From contig NZ_QNRJ01000005.1 in NCBI RefSeq assembly GCF_003315075.1, forward strand, positions 62,001-126,000: a DNA stretch of 64,000 nt, in the 5' to 3' direction. Shown here piece by piece: positions 54,437 through 61,983 of this stretch. Position 1 is the first letter of the stretch, and every line of letters begins with the position of its first letter. A model generated the notes under the pieces. That model made no database searches and was not told where the DNA came from. It worked only from the letters and a program-made list of their open reading frames with translations. The position numbers and the translations under genes are program-made. The stretch is from Rossellomorea aquimaris (lineage in GTDB: Bacteria > Bacillota > Bacilli > Bacillales > Bacillaceae_B).

Positions 54437-54469
54437 TGGTTTTTAACAAGAAAAATGAAAACCTTTACA

Positions 54470-54487
54470 TGAATAGCCATTCATTCA
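54470..54487. promoter_or_regulatory. Second FadR-like palindrome
   Basis: TGAATAGCCATTCATTCA, an inverted repeat with one mismatch in the left arm, 34 bp from the first operator and between fadF and the divergent cls. It may extend the fadF operator or act on cls. Confidence 0.6.
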
Positions 54488-54619
54488 TCGGAAGTAACCA
54501 GGACTTTTTGTACCCCCCACAGGTTTCAATACGAATCATTTAAGGTAAAAGAAGAAAGAGTGCAACGTAGGTAAGAATTAAGGACATACTAATGCTAATG
54601 CAGATGAGAGAGTGATTAT

Positions 54620-55825
54620 ATGTGGTGGTTCATCCTACTGTTATTAATAGTTGGCGTCATAGGCTGGTTAATGATCGACTTTAAGCTGGGGAGAAGTCGT
54701 TTCATCCGGACCCGGACCAGAAGAGATTATGAAAAACGAAATAGCCATATTAAGTTATTTTCCAGAGGTCCCGAGCTTTTTGATCAAATGTTTAAAGAAA
54801 TGAAAGAAGCCAAGTCTTCCATTCATGTTTTATTCTATATCGTCCAAGATGACCATTTTGCTTTACGGTTTATGGAATTACTGAAGGATAAAGCAAAAGA
54901 AGGCGTAGAGGTCCGCTTGTTAATGGATCAGATCGGGAGTCATAATGTGCCTAAATCAAAAGTGAGAATGTTGCGTGACGCTGGTGTGGAAGTGGCCTTC
55001 TGTCAAAAAGTCAGTCTCCCCTTCTTATTTTTCTCCTCCCAACAGCGGAATCACCGGAAGATCACGGTCATTGATGGCGTGATTGGGTATTTGGGTGGTT
55101 ATAACGTCGGGAAAGAATACATTGATGAAAATGACATACCCGAGCTGTCCCCTTGGAGGGATTACCATCTTCGTTTAGAGGGTGAAGGTGTTCACGACTT
55201 ACAAACAGAATTTTGCATCGATTGGTTCAGGGGGACGAAAAAGGACCTGAGAGACGAAACGAAATACTTTCCTCCGGCTGAAAAAGGGAGCATAACCCAT
55301 CAGATTTTCCCGACAGAAGGGGTGAATATCGAGGAATTCTTCAAGAAATTCATTGATGATGCCAAAGAGGAAGTCATCATCGGGACTCCTTATTTCATCC
55401 CCACTCCCATTTTAATGGAAGCACTAAGTAATGCATTGGATCGTGGCGTCATTGTGAGGATCATCATTCCCAATAATGCCGATCATATGTTAGTGAAGGA
55501 AGCCGCGTTCCCTTATTTTAGAACCTTGCTGGCTAAAGGGGCAAAGGTGTATCAATTTATGAACGGATTTTACCATGCCAAGGTAATGATCGTAGACGAC
55601 TATTTCTGTGATATAGGCACGGCCAATTTTGATAAAAGAAGTTTCTTTATCAATCTTGAAATCAACAATCTTATTTACGACAAAGAATTTATTCACACAT
55701 TAAAAGAGGAAATGACAAAGGATATGGATGCATCCGACATGCTGAGCGAAAGTGACCTTGCTTCTGTTTCCATACTTACCCGGATAAAGGAACGGATCGC
55801 TTCATCCATTTCCATTTTACTTTAG
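54620..55825 (+). CDS. clsB: Cardiolipin synthase / phospholipase D family (ClsB-like)
   Basis: A 401-aa protein with an N-terminal membrane segment (2-20) and two PLD HKD motifs: HRKITVIDG near 143 and HAKVMIVDD near 323. Two HKD sites make the phosphatidylglycerol-condensing active centre. The RBS (GAGAGTG) is weak. It corresponds to ywjE. It is followed 11 nt later by uvsE, so both are likely co-transcribed. The missing second N-terminal helix of ClsA-type enzymes makes ClsB the better match. Confidence 0.88.
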   Translation: MWWFILLLLIVGVIGWLMIDFKLGRSRFIRTRTRRDYEKRNSHIKLFSRGPELFDQMFKEMKEAKSSIHVLFYIVQDDHFALRFMELLKDKAKEGVEVRLLMDQIGSHNVPKSKVRMLRDAGVEVAFCQKVSLPFLFFSSQQRNHRKITVIDGVIGYLGGYNVGKEYIDENDIPELSPWRDYHLRLEGEGVHDLQTEFCIDWFRGTKKDLRDETKYFPPAEKGSITHQIFPTEGVNIEEFFKKFIDDAKEEVIIGTPYFIPTPILMEALSNALDRGVIVRIIIPNNADHMLVKEAAFPYFRTLLAKGAKVYQFMNGFYHAKVMIVDDYFCDIGTANFDKRSFFINLEINNLIYDKEFIHTLKEEMTKDMDASDMLSESDLASVSILTRIKERIASSISILL

Positions 55826-55836
55826 GGGGAAACCAC

Positions 55837-56790
55837 ATGAAAGTCCGATTGGGGTTTGTTGCTAATTCCCTCTCCTTATGGGACGCGAGCCCTGCCAAAA
55901 CCATTACCTACAAACGATATACCGAGCTTCCGAAAGAGGAACGAATGGATCGCTTGCAGGAAGTAACAAGATTAAACCTGGAACATACGAAGCGCATACT
56001 GTATCTGTGTGCAGCTCACGAAATTGAACTGTACCGACTATCAAGCTCACTGGTTCCTTTAGCTACTCATCCGGAAGTCGAGTGGGACTTCCATACTCCT
56101 TTCAAAAAAGAATGGAGGGAGCTCGGGGATTTGATCAAGAAGTTTGGGATCAGGGCAAGCTTTCACCCCAATCAGTTCACTCTGTTCACCAGTCCCAGGC
56201 AGCATGTAACGGATAACGCCGTAAAGGACATGGTTTATCATTACCGCATGCTTGAGTATATGGGAATTGAGGATCACTCTGTCATTAACATTCATATCGG
56301 TGGAAGCTATGGTGATAAGGAAGAAACATTGGGACGTTTTCATGAAAATTTGAAAGTTCTCCCGACTCATGTGAAAGAGATCATGACCCTTGAGAACGAC
56401 GACAAAACCTATACGGTTGAAGAAACATTAGCTGTTTGTCAAAAGGAAAACATCCCCATGGTCCTTGATATCCACCATCACGAGGCCAACCTTAGTGAGA
56501 GGCCTTTAGAAGATTATCTTGAAGCGATTTTTGCCACATGGGAAAAGAGAGATCTGGTTCCCAAAATACATATTTCCTCGCCGAAATCGGAAAAAGCATT
56601 CCGCTCTCACGCTGATTTGGTCGATGCGGGCTTCGTAGAGGGGTTTTTCAAAACACTCAAGACGTTTGATCAGGACGTTGACTTTATGATTGAAGCAAAG
56701 CATAAGGATTTGGCCATGCTTAAGCTGATAGAGGACCTTTCGACGATACGGGGAGTGAAGCGGATTAGCGGCGGGGCTTTGGAATGGTAG
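55837..56790 (+). CDS. uvsE: UV damage endonuclease UvsE
   Basis: A 317-aa TIM-barrel endonuclease that nicks DNA 5' of UV photoproducts. It shows MKVRLGFVANSLSLWDASP, RLSSSLVPLATHP, FHPNQFTLFTSP, INIHIGGSYGDKE, LENDDKTYT and DIHHHEAN with the metal-binding His/Glu/Asp set. RBS AGGGGGAAACC precedes the ATG. Family length is normal. Confidence 0.95.
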   Translation: MKVRLGFVANSLSLWDASPAKTITYKRYTELPKEERMDRLQEVTRLNLEHTKRILYLCAAHEIELYRLSSSLVPLATHPEVEWDFHTPFKKEWRELGDLIKKFGIRASFHPNQFTLFTSPRQHVTDNAVKDMVYHYRMLEYMGIEDHSVINIHIGGSYGDKEETLGRFHENLKVLPTHVKEIMTLENDDKTYTVEETLAVCQKENIPMVLDIHHHEANLSERPLEDYLEAIFATWEKRDLVPKIHISSPKSEKAFRSHADLVDAGFVEGFFKTLKTFDQDVDFMIEAKHKDLAMLKLIEDLSTIRGVKRISGGALEW

Positions 56791-56792
56791 AG

Positions 56793-56832
56793 AAAAGATG
56801 GGCACTTTGTTGTTCGTCTTTTTTTATTTTGT
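56793..56832 (+). terminator. Weak terminator after uvsE
   Basis: AAAGATG / CGTCTTT with a 14-nt loop and a 7-nt T-tract. Confidence 0.45.
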
Positions 56833-56905
56833 CTATTTCAGGATCCGGTAACTTTCAAGATTGATGGAAGCTACCGGAAATGGAATCACTCTACGTATGT
56901 AAATT

Positions 56906-57085
56906 CTATCTGAATACCGATTCAATCCAAGGCTGAATCGCTGTGAAGGCTTTAAAACCAAGATAGATGCCTACGATTCCTGCAATTCCGGCCAAGGCAG
57001 GCGGTGCGGGGATCGGAAGCTTAAATAGGGCAAAAATAAATCCAACCAGAAAACCGGTCACAATCGCTAAAATAACTGTTTTCAT
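56906..57085 (-). CDS. XapX domain small membrane protein
   Basis: A 59-aa protein shorter than common ORF cut-offs. It reads MKTVILAIVTGFLVGFIF, then ALFKLPIPAPPALAGIAGIVG, then IYLGFKAF near the end. The LPIPAPPALAGIAGIVG pattern between two helices is that of the XapX family. AGGAGG lies 5 nt before the ATG. Function of the family is unknown. Encoded on the minus strand just downstream of argS and convergent with uvsE. Confidence 0.88.
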   Translation of the reverse strand: MKTVILAIVTGFLVGFIFALFKLPIPAPPALAGIAGIVGIYLGFKAFTAIQPWIESVFR

Positions 57086-57142
57086 AACATCCTCCTGAAC
57101 AATACGTCTTCCTTTATTATACGTTAAAGCTGAAGAAATATA

Positions 57143-57173
57143 AGAAAAAGGTCCACCCCGAGGGACGGACCTT
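57143..57173 (-). terminator. Terminator after argS, 11-mer in the arm
   Basis: GGTCC / GGACC stem (12-nt loop) and a 5-nt T-tract. The 5' arm and loop contain the GGTCCGTCCCT 11-mer (57161-57171). Confidence 0.7.
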
Positions 57174-57188
57174 CTTCATCTATCGTGT

Positions 57189-58859
57189 TTACATTTTTTC
57201 CGGAGCGGCAACTCCGATTAATGCAAGAGCGTTTTGTAATGTGACTCGAACCACTTTTACAAGAGCCAGACGAGCCGTCGTGAGTTCACGGTTTTCTTCA
57301 TCAAGAACCTTATTGGCATTGTAGAAGCTGTGGAAAGCTGATGCCAGGTCGTTAATGTAGTTCGCCACACGGTGAGGTGTACGTTTATCCGCAGCATCGG
57401 CAACCATTTGTGGGAATTCACCTAATTTTTTCAGTAAATCCACTTCTTTTTCCGTCCCGATCAGCTTTAAGTCGATCTTGTCATCTGAAGCGAGTCCCTG
57501 CTCCTCTGCTTGACGGAGAATACTACAAATACGCGCATGGGCATATTGTGCGTAATATACAGGGTTTTCGTTGGACTGGGATACCGCTAAGTCCAAATCA
57601 AAGTCCATATGCGTATCGGCACTTCTCATGGCAAAGAAATAACGGACGGCATCCAGGCCGACTTCTTCTACAAGCTCACGTAAAGTGACTGCTTTACCTG
57701 TACGCTTACTCATCTTCATCTTCTCACCATTTTTATAAAGGTGAACCAGTTGAATCACTTCTACTTCTAATTTTTCACGGTCAAAGCCAAGTGCTTCAAT
57801 CGCCGCTTTCATACGGGGGATGTATCCGTGGTGGTCAGCACCCCAAATATTGATCAGCACATCATGTCCACGTTCGAATTTATCCTGATGATACGAAATA
57901 TCCGGAGTCAAGTACGTGTACGTTCCATCATTCTTGATGAGAACACGGTCTTTGTCATCCCCAAGTTCAGTGGAACGGAACCAGGTCGCGCCGTCTTCTT
58001 CATAAACGTGACCATTGTTTTTTAATGTTTTTAACGCAGCATCGATTTTACCATTTTCGTATAGGGATGTTTCAGAGTACCACACGTTGAACGGCACACG
58101 GAACATTTCCAGGTCCTTTTGAAGCTTGGCCATTTCGATCTTCAGCCCGTACTCACGGAAGAACTTATAGCGCTCTTCGTCACTTACTTCCGCATATTTC
58201 GAACCGAATTCTTCCGCCAGCTTCTTCCCGATTCCGATGATGTCCGCGCCATGATATCCATCTTCAGGCATCGCTTTGTCTTCTCCAAGAGCTTGGAAAT
58301 AACGGGCTTCAACGGAAATCGCCAGGTTATGGATTTGGTTTCCTGCATCATTGATGTAGTATTCACGCGTTACTTTATAGCCTGCTTTTTCAAGAACGTT
58401 ACATAGGGAATCACCTACAGCCGCTCCACGGGCATGTCCAAGGTGAAGGTCACCTGTCGGATTGGCAGATACAAACTCCACGTTCACTCTCTCGCCATTC
58501 CCCGCGTTTGATTGACCATATTCCTGATCTTGATCAAGAATCAATGGAATCAAATCGGTCAGGTATTCATTATTCATGTAGAAGTTAATGAATCCAGGCC
58601 CTGCGATCTCCATTTTTTCAATGGAAGCCTTGGACTGGTCGAAGTTCGCCATAATGTCCTCCGCGATCATGCGCGGCGCCTTTTTCGCTACGCGTGCAAG
58701 CTGCATCGCCATATTGGTAGAGTAGTCACCGTGGGATTTTTCTTTCGGGATTTCTAGGATAACATCAGGAATCTGATCCTCTGTTGCGAGTCCCGCTTTC
58801 AGGACCGCTGCCTTTATTTCGGATTTCAGGTTTTCTTGTACTTTTTCGACAATATTCAT
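57189..58859 (-). CDS. argS: Arginyl-tRNA synthetase
   Basis: Class I synthetase, 556 aa. HIGH-type motif in [19 protein letters not shown] (near 130), KMSKR in [14 protein letters not shown] (near 370), N-terminal Arg-S additional domain (1-100) and the C-terminal helical anticodon domain ([17 protein letters not shown]). AAGGAGGA precedes this ATG, which is 4 nt after the ywiB stop. No T-box leader is evident. Confidence 0.97.
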   Translation of the reverse strand: MNIVEKVQENLKSEIKAAVLKAGLATEDQIPDVILEIPKEKSHGDYSTNMAMQLARVAKKAPRMIAEDIMANFDQSKASIEKMEIAGPGFINFYMNNEYLTDLIPLILDQDQEYGQSNAGNGERVNVEFVSANPTGDLHLGHARGAAVGDSLCNVLEKAGYKVTREYYINDAGNQIHNLAISVEARYFQALGEDKAMPEDGYHGADIIGIGKKLAEEFGSKYAEVSDEERYKFFREYGLKIEMAKLQKDLEMFRVPFNVWYSETSLYENGKIDAALKTLKNNGHVYEEDGATWFRSTELGDDKDRVLIKNDGTYTYLTPDISYHQDKFERGHDVLINIWGADHHGYIPRMKAAIEALGFDREKLEVEVIQLVHLYKNGEKMKMSKRTGKAVTLRELVEEVGLDAVRYFFAMRSADTHMDFDLDLAVSQSNENPVYYAQYAHARICSILRQAEEQGLASDDKIDLKLIGTEKEVDLLKKLGEFPQMVADAADKRTPHRVANYINDLASAFHSFYNANKVLDEENRELTTARLALVKVVRVTLQNALALIGVAAPEKM

Positions 58860-58863
58860 GCGT

Positions 58864-59301
58864 CTATGCTTCCTCCTTATAGTGAATGGACATAACATAA
58901 TCCCCTACTGGACTGTCTTGCATCTTTAACTCGTATGAAAGGTTGAAATTCCCTTCCAGCTTGGAGTCACTTTGTGTATGTGAAAGTTTCTTTGTTTTGG
59001 TTGTAAGTAAGAGAGTACCCATCTGGCTTTCATAAGAACCATTTTGTTCCTCCCGTTCGTTAAAGGCCATTCTCATTTTCACTGCACCGTTTCTGAGAAT
59101 GAGAGCTTGCTGGTCCGAGACTTTAACAATCGTATGGGTGGTTCCTTCCTCTTGCACCTCATCGTACTTCAGGAAAACGGCATCTCCTTTTTCATAGTAT
59201 CGACCAAATGATACCAGTTCAAAAGAGTCACTTTCCTCTCCTATTGTGATTTTGGTTTTCAAGTGAACTTTGACAGGGGTGTAATCTGTTTTTGCCGTCA
59301 A
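58864..59301 (-). CDS. ywiB: DUF1934 family beta-barrel protein (YwiB)
   Basis: A 145-aa lipocalin-like small barrel protein of the DUF1934 family, with VYLKYDEV-type strand pairs, [22 protein letters not shown] and [22 protein letters not shown]. The start is taken as TTG, 9 nt after AAAAGGAT; a GTG three codons earlier abuts the RBS. No function known. It is 4 nt upstream of argS and surely co-transcribed. Confidence 0.8.
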   Translation of the reverse strand: MTAKTDYTPVKVHLKTKITIGEESDSFELVSFGRYYEKGDAVFLKYDEVQEEGTTHTIVKVSDQQALILRNGAVKMRMAFNEREEQNGSYESQMGTLLLTTKTKKLSHTQSDSKLEGNFNLSYELKMQDSPVGDYVMSIHYKEEA

Positions 59302-59343
59302 ACCACTCACATCCTTTTCTATATTAGGGTCCGATCAAGTGAT

Positions 59344-59354
59344 AGGTCCGTCCC
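59344..59354 (+). repeat. GGTCCGTCCCT copy between speB and ywiB
   Basis: Exact 11-mer upstream of the ywiB start, with no associated hairpin or T-tract nearby. Confidence 0.8.
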
Positions 59355-59468
59355 TCTTTTAGACGTCCCTTCCTTCTAACTAATTAAGTATAAGAAGTAT
59401 TGTGTGAAAATGCAATGGAACACGGTGAGTTTTCAATTTCGGGAGTGGATGTAAGCGGATTTATGGTA

Positions 59469-59503
59469 AAAGAAAAGCCCCTTCCGTCAAACAGAAGAGA
59501 CTG
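59469..59503 (-). terminator. Terminator after speB
   Basis: AGTCTCTTCTGT / ACGGAAGGGGCT, a 12-bp stem with several G-U pairs and a 3-nt loop, followed by TTTTCTTTT on the minus strand. Confidence 0.75.
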
Positions 59504-59509
59504 TGCTGT

Positions 59510-60382
59510 TTATTTTACCCATCCCAGGAGCATCTCGCGAATCAGCTTACTGGCTGTATTGGCTGTTTGCTCTGATGGATCATAGATTGGAGCGACTTCT
59601 ACAAGGTCTGCACCGACTACATTCACGTCAGAGTGTGCGATGGCATGGATCGATGCCAGTAATTCTCTAGACGTAATCCCGCCGCAATCCACGGTTCCTG
59701 TACCAGGAGCGTGGGCAGGGTCCAGCACGTCAATATCAATCGTCACATATACAGGACGTCCTGCAAGCTGCGGAAGAATTTCCTTCAACGGCTCAAGCAC
59801 TTCGAATTTTGAAATGTGCATGCCGTTTTCTTTCGCCCATTGGAATTCTTCTTTCATCCCGGAACGGATTCCGAAAGAATAGACATTCTTTGGTCCGATA
59901 TGCTCAGCGATTTTGCGGATTGGAGTGGAATGAGATAATGGCTCCCCTTCATAATCTTCACGAAGATCTGTGTGAGCATCCATATGGATGATCGCAAGGT
60001 CCGGGTATTTCTTAGCGACCGCTTTTATGACCGGCCATGAGACCAAGTGCTCTCCGCCCATTCCAAATGGGATTTTTCCGTCGCCAAGAAGACCATCGAT
60101 ATAATCCTCAATCATATCAATGCTTCGCTGCGGGTTACCGAATGGCAATGGAATATCCCCGGCATCAAAGAATTTTACTTCTTCTAGCTCACGGTCAAGA
60201 TAGGCACTGTACTCTTCCAAACCGATCGAAACTTCACGAATACGAGTCGGGCCAAAGCGGGATCCCGGGCGGTAACTTACCGTCCAATCCATCGGCATAC
60301 CGTAAAGAACGACCTGGCTATCCTCATACGAAGGATGACTCTTAATAAACACATTACCTGAATAAGCCTCATCAAAACGCAT
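59510..60382 (-). CDS. speB: Agmatinase
   Basis: Mn2+ ureohydrolase that converts agmatine to putrescine and urea in polyamine synthesis. 290 aa, the B. subtilis length. Metal motifs are GGEHLVSW, IIHMDAHTDLR (near 140) and IDIDVLDPAHAPGTGT (near 222). This ATG lies 9 nt after GAGAGG; the ATG three codons earlier touches the RBS. It follows speE by 123 nt of repeat-rich spacer with a possible 13-codon upstream ORF. Confidence 0.96.
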   Translation of the reverse strand: MRFDEAYSGNVFIKSHPSYEDSQVVLYGMPMDWTVSYRPGSRFGPTRIREVSIGLEEYSAYLDRELEEVKFFDAGDIPLPFGNPQRSIDMIEDYIDGLLGDGKIPFGMGGEHLVSWPVIKAVAKKYPDLAIIHMDAHTDLREDYEGEPLSHSTPIRKIAEHIGPKNVYSFGIRSGMKEEFQWAKENGMHISKFEVLEPLKEILPQLAGRPVYVTIDIDVLDPAHAPGTGTVDCGGITSRELLASIHAIAHSDVNVVGADLVEVAPIYDPSEQTANTASKLIREMLLGWVK

Positions 60383-60387
60383 AGTGT

Positions 60388-60429
60388 TCATCCTCTCTTT
60401 TTAGAGGGACGGACCTCTAGGAGGTGCAT
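60388..60429 (-). CDS. Possible 13-codon upstream ORF of speB
   Basis: ATG at 60429 follows AGGAGGTG by two bases and opens MHLLEVRPSKKRG, ending with TGA 5 nt before the speB ATG. The Shine-Dalgarno and start lie in a 9-bp perfect hairpin. Part of the frame is one GGTCCGTCCCT copy. No expression evidence; may be an accident of the repeats. Confidence 0.3.
   Translation of the reverse strand: MHLLEVRPSKKRG
60405..60415 (-). repeat. GGTCCGTCCCT copy in the speE-speB spacer
   Basis: Exact copy. A degenerate relative (GGCCCGTCCTT) lies at 60442-60452 and another exact copy at 60486-60496. Confidence 0.8.
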
Positions 60430-60439
60430 GGCACCTCCT
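60419..60439. repeat. Perfect 9-bp hairpin AGGAGGTGC-ATG-GCACCTCCT
   Basis: The arms are self-complementary with a 3-nt loop. On the minus transcript one arm is a strong Shine-Dalgarno sequence that can be masked by the other. Confidence 0.85.
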
Positions 60440-60485
60440 GAGGCCCGTCCTTACTTGAATTTGTGCAATCTTTATTGAAATTTGA

Positions 60486-60496
60486 GGTCCGTCCCT
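60486..60496 (+). repeat. GGTCCGTCCCT copy after speE
   Basis: Exact copy 10 nt past the speE stop, within a short GAGG/CCTC inverted repeat. Confidence 0.8.
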
Positions 60497-60505
60497 CAAA
60501 TTCCC

Positions 60506-61336
60506 TTATTTCGTCAGGTCTTTAACGAATTTAGGCAGGGCGAATGCTGCTTTGTGCAGTTCTGGTGTGTAGTATTTTGATTCGATGTCGTGGAATCGAT
60601 CTTCCGGTACTTCGATTGGGTCGTGCTTTTTTGAACCGATCGTGAAGGCCCATAGTCCGCTTGGGTATGTCGGGATATTCGCTGTGTATAGACGGGTAAT
60701 CGGGAAGATTTCCTTTACATCGCTTTGTACCTGGCGAATTAGATCTGCTTTGAACCAAGGATTATCACACTGTGCGACAAAGATTCCGTCTTCTTTCAGG
60801 GCTTTGGAAATTCCTGCATAGAAACCTTTTGTGAATAGGTTAACCGCTGGCCCGACCGGCTCAGTCGAGTCGACCATAATCACGTCATATTCATTTTCAC
60901 TTTTCGCGATATGCATGAAGCCATCGTCCACTTGTACGTCCACGCGCTCGTTTTCCAGTTCTCCAGCAATCTCCGGAAGATACTTCTTGGAGTACTCGAT
61001 CACTTTTCCGTCGATTTCAACAAGAACCGCTTTCTTCACGCTTGGATGCTTTAACACTTCACGGATGACGCCACCGTCTCCGCCACCGACAACCAATACC
61101 TTCTCAGGATTAGGGTGTGTGAATAAAGGAACGTGGGCTACCATTTCATGATATACGAACTCGTCTTTTTGACTAGTCATCACCATTCCATCAAGAAATA
61201 GCATGTTCCCCCACTCTTCTGTCTCTGCCATTTCAAGATATTGAAAATCCGTTTGCTCTGTATGTAAAGTCTTCTTGATTTTCATCGTGATTCCGAAGTT
61301 TTCTGTTTGTTTTTCTGTGTACCAAAGTCCACTCAT
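60506..61336 (-). CDS. speE: Spermidine synthase
   Basis: Aminopropyltransferase that makes spermidine from putrescine and decarboxylated SAM. 276 aa. N-terminal tetramer strand domain, then [17 protein letters not shown] (near 82), the catalytic Asp in [15 protein letters not shown] (near 157) and [21 protein letters not shown]. Upstream of speB in the same direction, matching a speE-speB polyamine operon. Confidence 0.97.
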   Translation of the reverse strand: MSGLWYTEKQTENFGITMKIKKTLHTEQTDFQYLEMAETEEWGNMLFLDGMVMTSQKDEFVYHEMVAHVPLFTHPNPEKVLVVGGGDGGVIREVLKHPSVKKAVLVEIDGKVIEYSKKYLPEIAGELENERVDVQVDDGFMHIAKSENEYDVIMVDSTEPVGPAVNLFTKGFYAGISKALKEDGIFVAQCDNPWFKADLIRQVQSDVKEIFPITRLYTANIPTYPSGLWAFTIGSKKHDPIEVPEDRFHDIESKYYTPELHKAAFALPKFVKDLTK

Positions 61337-61405
61337 TGTTTCAACTTCCCTTCTTGTTTTTTAATTTTGGCTATTTCATAAAACTTTGTTACTAAGAGAG
61401 TAGTG

Positions 61406-61534
61406 GTTGATTTCCGCTCCAGGATGCTCGCTTTCCGCGGGGCGGGCGGTGAGCCTCCTCGTCGCTGCGCTCCTGCGGGGTCTCACCTGTCCCGCTATTC
61501 CCGCAGGAGTCGAGCACCTTCCGCTCCAATCAAC
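61406..61534. repeat. Element A copy 4 (129 bp, no element B)
   Basis: Starts GTTGATTTCCGCTCCAGGAT, contains the GGTGAG/CTCACC inner stem around CTCGTCGCTGCGCTCCTGCGG, and ends CTCCAATCAAC. It lies just upstream of speE. Confidence 0.87.
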
Positions 61535-61699
61535 TTCATGATCTTCCGTTGGATTTACAAATTCTTTTTCAAAACAACAATCGTTAGAAAAGATATCGGT
61601 TATTACGCAATTTCCGTTCTTCGCTGTATAAATCATATACCACTAGTTTGAGTTTTCACACGTTCTCTTCAGGACAAAATAGATCACTCAGTTAAGCTA

Positions 61700-61775
61700 A
61701 AGCCTGTAATGACGGGCTTTACTCCTATTTATAAAAACGTCCGCAACAGACGTCATTTTTATCCTTCCCTATCAT
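61700..61775. terminator. Two small hairpins in the speE-pbp spacer
   Basis: AAAGCC / GGGCTTT (about 61701-61722) and ACGTC / GACGT (about 61736-61754) with adjacent T-rich DNA. Their role is unclear; both flanking genes point away from each other. Nothing else is seen in 61535-61934. Confidence 0.3.
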
Positions 61776-61934
61776 GATAAATACAAACATGAGAAAAAGT
61801 ATAGTGGAATCTAGCAAAATTTCAAGTGAAATTTTTTCTAAAACTTTGACGTTTAAAAACTCGTAAAACTTTTCATACTGATACTATACGCTAAACATAA
61901 TATAGGATGTTTACTATTGTCCAATACAATCTAA

Positions 61935-61945
61935 GGTCCGTCCCT
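61935..61945 (+). repeat. GGTCCGTCCCT copy upstream of pbp
   Basis: Exact 11-mer 39 nt upstream of the pbp start codon. Confidence 0.8.
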
Positions 61946-61983
61946 ACATTTACGGACCTCGCGAGGAGAAGGTGGGGAGAGGT

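Noticed and set aside
58860-59509. T-box leader for argS
   Set aside because: No T-box sequence or specifier structure seen; argS is directly behind ywiB.
61376-61651. Frames of 80-86 codons in both directions upstream of speE
   Set aside because: They translate element A; equivalent frames occur in the other copies (for example at 22609-22950 and 28669-28890).
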